DNA of 64,000 nucleotides, taken from Ovis canadensis (lineage: Eukaryota > Chordata > Mammalia > Artiodactyla > Bovidae). Under the pieces are notes generated by a model, which saw nothing but the letters and a program-made list of their open reading frames with translations, was not told where the DNA came from and did not search any database. The stretch covers positions 42,772,501 to 42,836,500 of the forward strand of contig NC_091247.1 of assembly GCF_042477335.2 (NCBI RefSeq), given 5' to 3'. The position numbers were made by a program, and so were the translations under genes. Of the stretch, positions 35,089-45,724 are shown piece after piece (position 1 is the first letter of the stretch; every line of letters starts with the position of its first letter).

Positions 35089-35319
35089 GCTGCTGCTGCT
35101 GCTAAGTCGCTTCAGTCGTGTCCAACTCTGTGCGACCCCATAGATGGCAGCCCACCAGGCTCCCCCATCCCTGTGATTCTCCAGGCAAGAACACTGGAGT
35201 GGGTTGCCATTTCCTTCTCCAATGCATGAAAGTGAAAAGTGAAAGTGAAGTCGCTCAGTCCTCCATCCATGGGATTTGCCAGGCAAGAGTACTGGAGTGG
35301 GGTGCCATTGCCTTCTCCG
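35089..35319 (-). mobile_element. BOV-A2 SINE with internal deletion and perfect 12-bp TSD
   Basis: Antisense BOV-A2 beginning with (CTG)4. The unit-1 segment between 'aagtcgctcagtc' and 'ctccatccatggg' lacks about 45 bases of the consensus. TCCCAACACCCT flanks both sides exactly (35,077-35,088 and 35,320-35,331). Confidence 0.93.
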
Positions 35320-35490
35320 TCCCAACACCCTGGGTCCTCTCTATTCAGGAAATAACCCATTCCCCGTGTCATGCAGTTTTCAGTCTTTTCCTATCCCAAC
35401 CACATCTACACAGCATGTCTAGTGTGGCAGCCACCCACCATCCATTCCATTTGCTTACTATGAACCACCAAATGGGGTAGACAGGGTCCC

Positions 35491-35635
35491 AGCCCTGTTC
35501 CTACATTCGTTCCCAGTATTTCTCCTGTATGTGACCCCAGGCCTCTTATTAGTTCCTTTCCCTTCTTGTAGGTCTGCATCAGGCTCCCTCTTCACTGAAG
35601 CTTTCTCTCACCACTGGTATAATTAATGTTGCAGA
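35491..35635 (-). repeat. inverted copy of 34,569-34,713 (first part of a chimeric insertion)
   Basis: 145 of 145 bases match the reverse complement of 34,569-34,713 on base-by-base comparison. The right end shares AGA (35,633-35,635) with the next copied segment. There is no poly(A), target-site duplication or transposon end. Confidence 0.95.
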
Positions 35636-35827
35636 ATTTTCCAAAGTTTTTTGTGATCCACACAGTCAAAGGCTTTGGCATAGTCAATAAAGGAGAAGTA
35701 GATGTTTTTCTGAAAGTCTCTTGCTTTTTCTATGATCCAACAGATGTTGGCAATTTAATCTCTGGTTCCTCAGCCTTTTCCAGATCTAGCTAGAACATCT
35801 GGAAATTCGTGGTTCACATACTGTTGA
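35633..35827 (+). repeat. direct copy of 37,095-37,289 (BovB piece; second part of the insertion)
   Basis: 195 of 195 bases match 37,095-37,289, a part of an antisense BovB, including that copy's private changes from the BovB consensus. It was therefore copied from the neighbouring BovB and is not an independent BovB insertion. After 35,827 the sequences diverge at once. Confidence 0.95.
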
Positions 35828-36161
35828 CCTCCTGTTGGGCTAGCCAGGCATTCTGTCTGCCTTAGATGTGAAAAACCTTGTGAAGACATGCCAGAGTGTT
35901 CAGTTCCCCAGTGTAACCCATAGAGTCTGCGTCCTGCACACCACTGCCCGTCACTAGGCCAAGGTCTTCCAGGGAGATTAGAACCTCTGAGACACATCAC
36001 AAAACCAAAAAGAATCTTTCTCCCCAAAATTCAAAATTATTACTGATCAGGGGAAAGGATGTACATTTGGCCAAATTCCACTAAGATTTTGTAGTTCTCC
36101 ATTATTAAGAAGTCTTGCTTCAGGAGTACAGTTTTAACTTTTTGGTTCCAGGTTTTTTTTT
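35828..36161. other. unrecognised sequence right of the chimeric insertion
   Basis: I find no match to it elsewhere in the window. It could be original flank or a third copied segment from outside. A minus-strand frame (35,770-36,027) crosses the junction and is an accident. Confidence 0.4.
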
Positions 36162-36224
36162 AATATATGTATATTTAAATATTTAATATTTTAAATATAT
36201 TTAAAATATTAATATACATATATT
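36162..36224. repeat. AT-rich palindrome
   Basis: A perfect 26-bp palindrome (36,185-36,210), all A/T, has on its right an arm (36,211-36,224) that is the exact reverse complement of 36,162-36,175. The outer arms have a 9-base spacer on the left. It could extrude as a hairpin or cruciform. Confidence 0.85.
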
Positions 36225-37018
36225 TTTACACACACACAAATATAGTGGCTCTACCATTTAAACTATATAAGATAGCAACCACAAAATTGAAATTCTGTCT
36301 TTTAAAGGGTTTTATGTACTCCTCTAACTGAAAACAGCTTCACAATAAAAAGATCCTGTTTTACAAGTGGGCCCAACCCAAAATAGTAACTATGGCCTTA
36401 AGGGCTATTATCCCATTGCTGTATGAAGGATTTAGGGCATATAAATGCCCATTAGCACAGCTAAGCATAATAATCTGATTTATAAAGTATCCCTTGCCAG
36501 GGCCCTTGTGGCACCCTGCAATTACACTGCCCCAATTAAAACATCCTACAAGCCTAATAGACTTGCCCTGAAAGACACCACCCTATAAAAGCATGACCCA
36601 CCCCACACAAAAATCCTGATGGAGGAGGTTCTATGGTGAGGTGGTGGCCACAAAAGGGGTTTTCAGATGGAATGAGAGCATTTTAAGTGTCTAATTCCCA
36701 TGCTCAGGGCCTGCCAAAGTACACAGGAGTGAATAATAACCCCACAGCAAAGAAGAATTAACAAGGGGAGCTGTCCAGGTGTCCAACCAAGGCTTTTCTA
36801 GTAAATATGGCATCTGCTTGCTAACATGGGTTTGAAGCACACAGAATCAGAATGATGTTTTCCCCTGGAAAGCAGGAGGAAGCCTTCTGTTCCAGACACC
36901 CATCTGGTGGTATGGAGTTTGGAAACCTCCTCTCCCACTTGGCCCATCTCAAGCCCAAGTTACTCTATGCAATTTACAAGGCCTAAACTGTTGCTTAGTC
37001 TAACTGTTGCTAACTTAG
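36225..37018. other. unique sequence ending in a short triplication
   Basis: No gene or repeat is recognised. At its right end AACTGTTGCT occurs three times (36,986, 37,002 and 37,022), the last copy being part of the BovB that begins about 37,019. Confidence 0.5.
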
Positions 37019-37231
37019 TCTAACTGTTGCTTTCTGACCTGCATACAGATTTCTCAAACGGCGGGTCAGGTGGTCTGGTATTCTCATCTCTTGAAGAATT
37101 TTCCAAAGTTTTTTGTGATCCACACAGTCAAAGGCTTTGGCATAGTCAATAAAGGAGAAGTAGATGTTTTTCTGAAAGTCTCTTGCTTTTTCTATGATCC
37201 AACAGATGTTGGCAATTTAATCTCTGGTTCC

Positions 37232-38017
37232 TCAGCCTTTTCCAGATCTAGCTAGAACATCTGGAAATTCGTGGTTCACATACTGTTGAAGCCTGGCTTG
37301 GAGAATTTTGAGCATTACTTTACTAGTGTGTGAGATGAGTGCAATTGTGCGGTAGTTTGAGCATTCTTTGGCATTGCCTTTCTTTGGGATTGGAATGAAA
37401 TCTGACCTTTTCCAGTCCTGTGGCCACTGCTGAGTTTTCCGAATTTGCTGGCATACTGAGTGCAGCACTTTCACAGCATCTCTTAGGATTTGAAATAGAT
37501 CAACTGAAATTCCATCACCTCCACTAGCTTTGTTCATAGTGATGCTTCCTAAGGCCTGCTTGACTTCACACTCTAGGATGTCTGGCTCTAGGTGAGTGAT
37601 CACACCATCGTGATTATCTGGGTCATGAAGATTTTTTTGTGTACAGTTCTTCTGTGTATTCTTGTCACCTCTTCTTAATATCTTCTCTTCTGTTAGGTCC
37701 ATATCATTTCTGTCCTTTATTGAGCCCATCTTTGCATGAAATGTTCCCTTGGTATCTCTAACTTTCTTGAAGAGATCTCTAGTCTTTCCCATTCTGTTGT
37801 TTTCCTCTATTTCTTTGCACTGATTGCTGAGGAAGGCTTTCTTTTCTCTCCTTGCTATTCTTTGGAACTCTGCATTGAAATGGGTATATCTTTTCTTTTC
37901 TCCTTTGCCTTTTGCTTCTCTTCTCTTCTCAGCTATTTGTAAGGCCTCCTCAGACAACCATTTTGCATTTCTTTTTCTTGGGAATGGTCTTGATCCCTGT
38001 CTCCTGTACAATGTCAT
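37232..38017 (-). pseudogene. BovB ORF2 fragment, reverse transcriptase N-terminal part
   Basis: A 261-aa open frame. The first half is basic linker sequence ('RRQGSRPFPRKRNAKW'). The second half holds RT motifs such as 'DWKRSDFIPIPKKG', 'CSNYRTIALISHTSKVMLKI' and 'ASGGDGISVDLF'. The catalytic YADD lies beyond the truncation, so no active enzyme is possible. The last codons are shared with the copy at 35,770-35,827. Confidence 0.85.
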
Positions 38018-38155
38018 GAACCTCCATTCATAGTTCTTCAGGCACTCTGTCTATCAGACCTAATCCCTCAAATCTATTTCTCACTTCCACTGTATAATTG
38101 TAAGGGATTTGATTTAGGTCATACCTGAATGGTCTAGTGGTTTTCCCTACTTTCT

Positions 38156-38942
38156 TCAATTTAAGTCTGAAATTGGCAATAAGGAGTTCATGATCTGAGC
38201 CACAGTCAGCTCCCAGTCTTGTTTTTGCTGACTGTATGGAGCTTCTCCATCTTTGGCTGCAAAGAATATAATCAATCCAATTTCGGTGTTGACCATCTGG
38301 TGATGTCCATTATAGAATCTTCTCTTGTGTTGTTGGAAGAGGGTGTTTGCTATGACCAGTGCATTCTCTTGGCAAAACTCTATGAGCTTTTGCCCTGCTT
38401 CATTCTGTACTACAAGGCCAAATTTGCTGTTACTCCAGGTATTTCTTGACTTCCTACTTTTGCATTCCAGTCCCCTATAATGAAAAGGATATCTTTTTTG
38501 GGTATTAGTTCTAGAAAGTCTTACAGAACCATTCAACTTAAGCTACTTTAGCATTACTGGTCGGGCCATAGACTTGGATTACTGTGTTATTGAATGGTTT
38601 GCCTTGGAAACGACCAGAGATCATTCTGTCATTTTTGAGATTGCATCCAAGTACTGCATTTTGGACTCTTTTGTTGACTATGATGGCTACTCTATTTCTC
38701 CTAAGGGATTCTTGCCCACAGTAGTAGATATAATGGTCATCTGACTTAAATTCACCCATTCCCTTCCATTTTAGTTTGCTGATTCCTAAAATGTCGACAT
38801 CTCCTGTCGACATCTCCTGTCTTGCCATCTCCTGTTTGACCACTTCCAATTTGCCTTGATTCATGGACCTGGAATATTCATGGAATATTCCAGGTTCCCA
38901 TGCAATATTGCTCTTCACAGCACCAGACTTTACTTCTATCAC
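38156..38942 (-). pseudogene. BovB ORF2 fragment, APE-type endonuclease
   Basis: Two frames (38,538-38,942, 134 aa, and 38,156-38,536, 126 aa), separated by a stop or frameshift, cover the endonuclease. Visible parts are 'DVDILGISKLKWKGMGEF', 'GRFQGKPFNNTVIQVYGPT' and 'RRFYNGHHQMVN'. The usual catalytic 'QIDYI' reads 'GLIIFF' in this copy, so the active site is damaged as well as frameshifted. Confidence 0.8.
38793..38895. repeat. local tandem duplication and hairpin in BovB
   Basis: GTCGACATCTCCT is repeated in tandem (38,793-38,805 and 38,806-38,818). At 38,867-38,895 ACCTGGAATATT and AATATTCCAGGT form a perfect 12-bp stem around a 5-base loop. Neither is in the BovB consensus as I remember it. 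Confidence 0.7.
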
Positions 38943-39035
38943 CAGTCATATCCACAACTTAGGTACTGTTTTTGCTTTGACTCCATCTCTTCAGTCTTTC
39001 TGGAGTTATTTCTCCACTGATCTCCAGCAGCATAT

Positions 39036-39469
39036 CTATCTTTTCTGCTATTAGACAATTTTATCATGGCATAATGGAAAGACACCTCTCCAAATTTATT
39101 CTCCATTCCTAGATGTCCATGGACAACTGAACTTTCCGAAAGACCCAAGAATTTTTTTTAACTAAATGTCTCCAAAGTTTAGTGAAGGGTGAACACTGTC
39201 CCCTGAGTGTACAGGGGGGTAAGCATGAAGCAAAGGAGAAAAGAAGAGAAGATTTATTCACAGACAAGTGGGGCCACTGCACACTGCTGTGTTCCTTCAC
39301 ACACTTCTTTCTCATCAAAGCCAAGTTTTTATGAATGTTAACTTGAAGCTGGTGACAGTTTAACCAGATAGGTACTCTTACGCATCTGATAGGAGAGCAG
39401 ATTGTTTAAGCCTTTCTAAAAATTCACTATCTCCCAATAGCTACCAAGAGCTTTTTAAAGGCCAAGGTC
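39036..39469. other. unrecognised sequence
   Basis: No gene or repeat recognised. Confidence 0.4.
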
Positions 39470-39908
39470 CTTTGATCTACTTCCAGAAATACATTCTAAG
39501 GAAATCAGCAAAATGTACTCAAAAACAAAGCACACAAGTGCTCACAGTAACATTGCTGAATCTAGAAATGATCTGATAGATTAGCAATAAGGTAATAGCA
39601 TATAAATGATAGTTAATCCATGGGCAGAGTATTCTAATGCTTTTAAGAATGATGTTGGTTCTATTGAAAAACACAAAGTAAGTCTGAATAAAAGGAAACA
39701 AAAACTGTGTTCTTGGATAAGAAGTATCAGTAGAGATGTCAATTCTCTTCATCTTATTCTATAAGCTAAATCTCACCCCAACCCAAGTCACAAAAACAGG
39801 ATTTTGTTTGTCCATTGGGTTGGGAGGGTAGAAATTTAACATAATGACTCCATAGTCATAATCTGGAAAATTAATCCACGTGAAACTAGCAAGGAAATAC
39901 TATTTTTA

Positions 39909-40229
39909 AGGATTCCCTGATAGCTCAGTTGGTAAAGAATCCTCCTGCAATGCAGGAGACCCCAGTTCAACTGCTGGGTTGGGAAGATCCACTGAAGAAG
40001 GGATAGGCTACCCAGTCCAGTATTCTTGGGTTTCCCGTGTGGCTCAGCCGATAAAGAATTCACCTGCAATGTGGGAAAATTGGGTTCGAGCCCTGGGTTG
40101 GGAAGATCCCTTGGAAAAGGGAAAGGCTACCCACTCCACTATTCTGGCCTGGAGAATTCCATGGACTATGTAGTCCATGGGATCGCAAAGAGTTGCACAT
40201 GGCTGAGCGACTTTCACTTTCACTTTCAG
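39909..40229 (+). mobile_element. dimeric-head Bov-tA SINE
   Basis: Two tRNA-like heads in tandem ('gattccctgatagctcagtt' and 'gtttcccgtgtggctcagcc') precede one BovB-derived tail ending in 'ctttcactttcactttca'. This is the Bov-tA3-like arrangement. Confidence 0.85.
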
Positions 40230-40240
40230 TCAGGATACTC

Positions 40241-40799
40241 TCAGTTCAGTTCAGTTCAGTTGCTCAGTCGTGTCTGACTCTTTGCGACCCCATGAATTGC
40301 AGCACGCCAGGCCTCCCTGTCCATCACCAACTCCCGGAGTTCACTCAGACTCATGTCCATTGAGTCCGTGATGCCATCCAGCCATCTCATCCTCTGTCAT
40401 CCCCTTCTCCTCCTGCCCCCAATCTCTCCCAGTATCAGAGTCTTTTCCAGTGAGTCAACTCTTCGCATGAGGGGGCCAAAGTACTGGAGTTTCAGCTTTA
40501 GCATCATTCCTTCCAAAGAAATCCCAGAGCTGATCTCCTTCAGAATGGACTGGTTGGATCTCCTTGCAGTCCAGGGGACTCTCAAGAGTCTTCTCCAACA
40601 CCACAGTTCAAAAGCATCAATTCTTCAGCGCTCAGCCTTTTTCACAGTCCAACTCTCACATCCATACATGACCACAGGAAAAACCATAGCCTTGGCTAGA
40701 CGGACCTTAGTCGGCAAAGTAATGTCTCCGCTTTTGAATATACTATCTAGGTTGGTCATAACTTTCCTTCCAAGGAGTAAGCGTCTTTTAATTTCATGG
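40241..40799 (-). mobile_element. BovB LINE 3' end
   Basis: Antisense BovB from the (CAGTT)n end (40,241) to 'tcttttaatttcatgg' in the RT C-terminal region. 5'-truncated. It begins a few bases after the Bov-tA tail, and I see no TSD. Confidence 0.92.
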
Positions 40800-41470
40800 T
40801 AGACCTCCTCATTATGAAAATATTACTGATGATATTTCAAAACAGAAAGCTCATATGTAGCTGGTGAGAATGCAATAGTTTAACATTTTTGTAGGGCAAT
40901 TTGTCCTTCTTCTTCATTATTTTAAATACAAATCCTCTCGTTAGTCAAGAACTTCCACTCTAGGAATTAATCCTACATAAACACTCACACTTCTGTACAC
41001 AAATATATGTGTAAATATGTTCAATGCTGTGTTGTTTATAATAGCAAAAAAATGGAAACCACCAAAAACCCACCAATAAGAATTTGGTTAAGAATGAGAT
41101 ATCCATAGAATGGGATATCTTGTAGCAGTTTAAAAGAATGAGATGGATTTGAATGCAGTAATGTAAAAGATTCAATGACATAATAAGCACAAAAGTCATG
41201 TTGAAAAACCATATGAATAATATGAACAATATTTTATATATCAATGAATGTAAAAATAACATCTGGAAGGAAATATAAAATTTTTAAAGGGGGAGGGGGC
41301 TACAGAAAGTGAGGGCATGAGGTAGATGAGGGGAAGGAAGTTGTTTATTTTTCATTCCATATCTTTCAAGGTTTTCTTGACAATTAATGGATACCATTGT
41401 TTAAGTCACAAACTAATAAACAGTTGACATTTTTAAAATTAAAACTTAAGCATTTTATTGTTTATTAAGA

Positions 41471-41486
41471 TTCATTTAGAAAATTA
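41471..41486 (+). repeat. left copy of the LINE-1 target-site duplication
   Basis: TTCATTTAGAAAATTA, identical to 49,263-49,278. It adjoins the poly-T that marks the 3' end of the minus-strand element. Confidence 0.95.
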
Positions 41487-41546
41487 TTATTTTTTTTTTT
41501 TTTTACAGAGAGGTGAAGATCTTTTTATTTTTCTTTTTTTTTTTTT
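41487..41546 (-). repeat. LINE-1 poly(A) tail with an embedded 29-base segment
   Basis: In sense order there is an A13 run (41,546-41,534), then 29 bases (41,533-41,505) containing AATAAA (41,529-41,524), then an A15 tail (41,504-41,490), then the TSD. The AATAAA is 19 bases before the second tail, which is normal poly(A)-signal spacing. This looks like a minimal 3' transduction. Confidence 0.7.
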
Positions 41547-41949
41547 AATTTTTAGTTTTTTTATTTTTTAAATTTTAAAATCTTTAATTCTTACATGCAT
41601 TCCCAAACATGAACCCCCCTCCCACCTCCCTCCCCAGAACATCTTTCTGGGTCATCCCCATGCACCAGCCCCAAGCATGCTGCATCCTGCGTCAGACATA
41701 GACTGGCGATTCAATTCACATGATAGTATACATGTTAGAATGGCATTCTCCCAAATCATCCCACCCTCTCCCTCTCCCTCTGAGTCCAAAAGTCCATTAT
41801 ACACATCTGTGTCTCTTTCCCTGTCTTGCATACAGGGTCATCATTGCCATCTTCCTAAATTCCATATATATGTGTTAGTATACTGTATTGGTGTTTTTCT
41901 TTCTGGCTTACTTCACTCTGTATAATCGGCTCCAGTTTCATCCATCTCA

Positions 41950-44900
41950 TCAGAACTGATTCAAATGAATTCTTTTTAACGGCTGAGTAATACTCCATTG
42001 TGTATATGTACACAGCTTTCTTATCCATTCATCTGCTGATGGACATCTAGGTTGCTTCCATGTCCTGGCTATTATAAACAGTGCTGCGATGAACATTGGG
42101 GTACATGTGTCTCTTTCAATTCTCGTTTCCTCGGTGTGTATGCCCAGAAGTGGGATTGCTGGGTCATAAGGTAGTTCTATTTGCAATTTTTTAAGGAATC
42201 TCCACACTGTTCTCCATAGTGGCTGTACTAGTTTGCATTCCCACCAACAGTGTAGGAGGGTTCCCTTTTCTCCACACCCTCTCCAGCATTTATTGCTTGC
42301 AGATTTTTGGATCGCAGCCATTCTGACTGGTGTGAAGTGGTACCTCATTGTGGTTTTGATTTGCATTTCTCTAATAATGAGTGATGTTGAGCATCTTTTC
42401 ATGTGTTTGTTAGCCATCCGTATGTCTTCTTTGGAGAAATGTCTATTTAGTTCTTTGGCCCATTTTTTGATTGGGTCGTTTATTTTTCTGGAGTTGAGCT
42501 GCAGAAGTTGCTTGTATATTTTTGAGATTAGTTGTTTGTCAGTTGCTTCATTTGCTATTATTTTCTCCCATTCAGATGGCTGTCTTTTCACCTTGCTTAT
42601 ATTTTCCTTTGTTGTGCAGAAGCTTTTAATTTTAATTAGATCCCATTTGTTTATTTTTGCTTTTATTTCCAGAATTCTGGGAGGTGGATCATAGAGGATC
42701 CTGCTGTGATTTATGTCTGAGAGTGTTTTGCCTATGTTCTCCTCTAGGAGTTTTATAGTTTCTGATCTTACATTTAGATCTTTAATCCATTTTGAGTTTA
42801 TTTTTGTGTGCGGTGTTAGAAAGTGATCTAGTTTCATTCTTTTACAAGTGGTTGACCAGTTTTCCCAGCACCACTTGTTAAAGAGATTGTCTTTACTCCA
42901 TTGTATATTCTTGCCTCCTTTGTCAAAGATAAGGTGTCCATATGTGTGTGGATTTATCTCTGGGCTTTCTATTTTGTTCCATTGATCTATATGTCTGTCT
43001 TTGTGCCAGTACCATACTGTCTGGATGACTGTGGCTTTGTAGTAGAGCCTGAAGTCAGGCAAGTTGATTCCTCCAGCTCCATTCTTCTTTCTCAAGATTG
43101 CTTTGGCTATTCGAGGTTTTTTGTATTTCCATACAAAGCTTGAAATTATTTGTTCTAGTTCTGTGAAAAATGTGCCTGGTAGCTTGATAGGGATTGCATT
43201 GAATTTGTAAATTGCTTTGGGTAGTATACTCATTTTCACTATATTGATTCTTCCAATCCATGAACATGGTATATTTCTCCATCTATTAGTGTCCTCTTTG
43301 ATTTCTTTCATCAGTGTTTTATAGTTTTCTATATATAGGTCTTTAGTTTCTTTAGGTAGATATATTCCTAAGTATTTTATTCTTTTCGTTGCAATGGTGA
43401 ATGGAATTGTTTCCTTAATTTCTTTTTCTACTTTCTCATTATTCGTGTATAGGAATGCAAGGGATTTCTGTGTGTTGATTTTATATCCTGCAACTTTACT
43501 ATATTCATTGATGAGCTCTAGTAATTTTCTGGTGGAGTCTTTAGGGTTTTCCATGTAGAGGATCATGTCATCTGCAAACAGTGAGAGTTTTACTTCTTCT
43601 TTTCCAATTTGGATTCCTTTTATTTCTTTTTCTGCTCTGATTGCTGTGGCCAAAACTTCCAGAACTATGTTGAATAGTAGCGGTGAAAGTGGACACCCTT
43701 GTCTTGTTCCTGACTTTAGGGGAAATGCTTTCAATTTTTCACCATTGAGGATAATGTTTGCTGTGGGTTTGTCATAGATAGCTTTTATTATGTTGAGATA
43801 TGTTCCTTCTATTCCTGCTTTCTGGAGAGTTTTTATCATAAATGGATGTTGAATTTTGTCAAAGGCCTTCTCTGCATCTATTGAGATAATCATATGGTTT
43901 TTATTTTTCAATTTGTTAATGTGGTGAATTACATTGATTGATTTGCGGATATTGAAGAATCCTTGCATCCCTGGGATAAAGCCCACTTGGTCATGATGTA
44001 TGATCTTTTTAATGTGTTGTTGGATTCTGATTGCTAGAATTTTGTTGAGGATTTTTGCATCTATGTTCATCAGAGATATTGGCCTGTAGTTTTCTTTTTT
44101 TTGTGACATCTTTGTCAGGTTTTGGTATTAGGGTGATGGTGGCCTCATAGAATGAGTTTGGAAGTTTACCTTCCTCTGCAATTTTCTGGAAGAGTTTGAG
44201 TAGGATAGGTGTTAGCTCTTCTCGAAATTTTTGGTAGAATTCAGCTGTGAAGCCATCTGGACCTGGGCTTTTGTTTGCTGGAAGATTTCTGATTACAGTA
44301 TCAATTTCCGTGCTTGTGATGGGTCTGTTAAGATTTTCTATTTCTTCCTGGTTCAGTTTTGGAAAATTGTACTTTTCTAAGAATTTGTCCATTTCTTCCA
44401 CGTTGTCCATTTTATTGGCATACAACTGCTGATAGTAGTCTCTTATGATCCTTTGTATTTCTGTGTTGTCTGTTGTGATCTCTCCATTTTCATTTCTAAT
44501 TTTATTGATTTGATTTTTCTCTCTTTGCTTCTTGATGAGTCTGGCTAATGGTTTGTCAATTTTATTTATCCTTTCAAAGAACCAGCTTTTGGCTTTGTTG
44601 ATTTTTGCTATGGTCTCTTTTGTTTCTTTTGCATTTATTTCTGCCCTAATTTTTAAGATTTCTTTCCTTCTACTAACTCTGGGGTTCTCCAACTCTTCCT
44701 TTTCTAGTTGCTTTAGTTGTAGAGTTAGGTTATTTATTTGACTTTTTTCTTGTTTCTTGAGGTATGCCTGTATTGCTATGAACTTTCCTCTTAGCACTGC
44801 TTTTATAGTGTCCCACAGGTTTTGGGTTGTTGTGTTTTCATTTTCATTAGTTTCTATGCATATTTTGATTTCTTTTTTGATTTCTTCTGTGATTTGTTGG

Positions 44901-45673
44901 TTATTCAGAAGTGTGTTGTTCAACCTCCATATGTTAGAATTTTTAATAGTTTTTCTCCTGTAATTGAGATCTAATCTTAATGCATTATGGTCAGAAAAGA
45001 TGCTTGGAATGATTTCGATTTTTTTGAATTTATCAAGTTTAGATTTATGGCCCAGGATGTGATCTATCCTGGAGAAGGTACCATGAGCACTTGAAAAAAA
45101 GGTGAAATTCGTTGTTTTGGGGTGAAATGTCCTATAGATATCAATTAGGTCTAACTGATCTAATGTATCATTTAAAGTTTGCGTTTCTTTGTTAATTTTC
45201 TGTTTAGTTGATCTGTCCATAGGTGTGAGTGGGGTATTAAAGTCTCCCACTATTATTGTGTTATTGTTGATTTCCCCTTTCATACTTGTTAGCATTTGTC
45301 TTACATATTGCGGTGCTCCTATATTGGGTGCATATATATTTATAATTGTTATATCTTCTTCTTGGATTGTTCCTTTGATCATTATGTAGTGGCCTTCTTT
45401 GTCTCTTTTCACAGCCTTTGTTTTAAAGTCTATTTTATCGGATATGAGTATTGCCACTCCTGCTTTCTTTTGGTCTCTATTCGCGTGGTATATCTTTTTC
45501 CAGCCCTTCACTTTCAGTCTGTATGTGTCCCTTGTTTTGAGGTGGGTCTCTTGTAAGCAGCATATAGAGGGGTCTTGTTTTTGTATCCATTCGGCCAGTC
45601 TTTGTCTTTTGGTTGGGGCATTCAACCCATTTACGTTTAAGGTAATTATTGATAAGTATGATCCCGTTGCCAT
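41950..45673 (-). pseudogene. LINE-1 ORF2 (endonuclease / reverse transcriptase), one frameshift
   Basis: The encoded protein nicks target DNA and reverse-transcribes L1 RNA (known of the family). The first frame (45,673-44,009) holds the APE endonuclease: N13, 'QETH' with E42, 'GDFN' with D144/N146, 'SRIDHILG' and 'SDHNAL'. The second frame (44,109-41,950) holds the RT: 'SIDAEKAFD', 'RQGCPLSP' and the catalytic FADD (43,567-43,578), and near the C-terminus a CCHC motif C-x3-C-x7-H-x4-C (about 42,235-42,289). The frames overlap at an A8 run (44,096-44,103 region), where one extra A shifts the frame. The total of 3,724 nt equals 1,241 codons plus one base. No other stop is seen. Usual mammalian ORF2p length is about 1,275 aa. 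Confidence 0.93.
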
Positions 45674-45724
45674 TTACTTTATTGTTTTGGGTTCGGGTTT
45701 ATACACCCTTTTCGTGTTTCCTGT

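Larger units (their letters stand above)
37019..39035 (-). mobile_element. BovB LINE, 5' part (endonuclease and N-terminal RT)
   Basis: About 2 kb of antisense BovB. It stops at 37,019, inside the RT region just before the YADD-containing segment. At 39,035 it loses the consensus at 'ctccagcagcatat'. It keeps decayed endonuclease and RT frames (listed separately). BovB is an RTE-clade retrotransposon thought to have entered ruminants by horizontal transfer (established knowledge). Confidence 0.92.
39470..41470 (+). mobile_element. ancient L1M 3' region, interrupted
   Basis: Segments at about 39,470-39,700 and 40,850-41,440 look like old L1M 3' sequence. Landmarks are 'ttccactctaggaattaatc', 'gttgtttataatagcaaaaa' and 'atgagatggatttgaatgca'. 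A dimeric Bov-tA and a BovB tail lie between, and the full-length LINE-1 starts just after. Confidence 0.5.

Noticed and set aside
35633-35827. independent BovB insertion
   Set aside because: It is identical to 37,095-37,289, including private mutations, and starts and stops without BovB ends.
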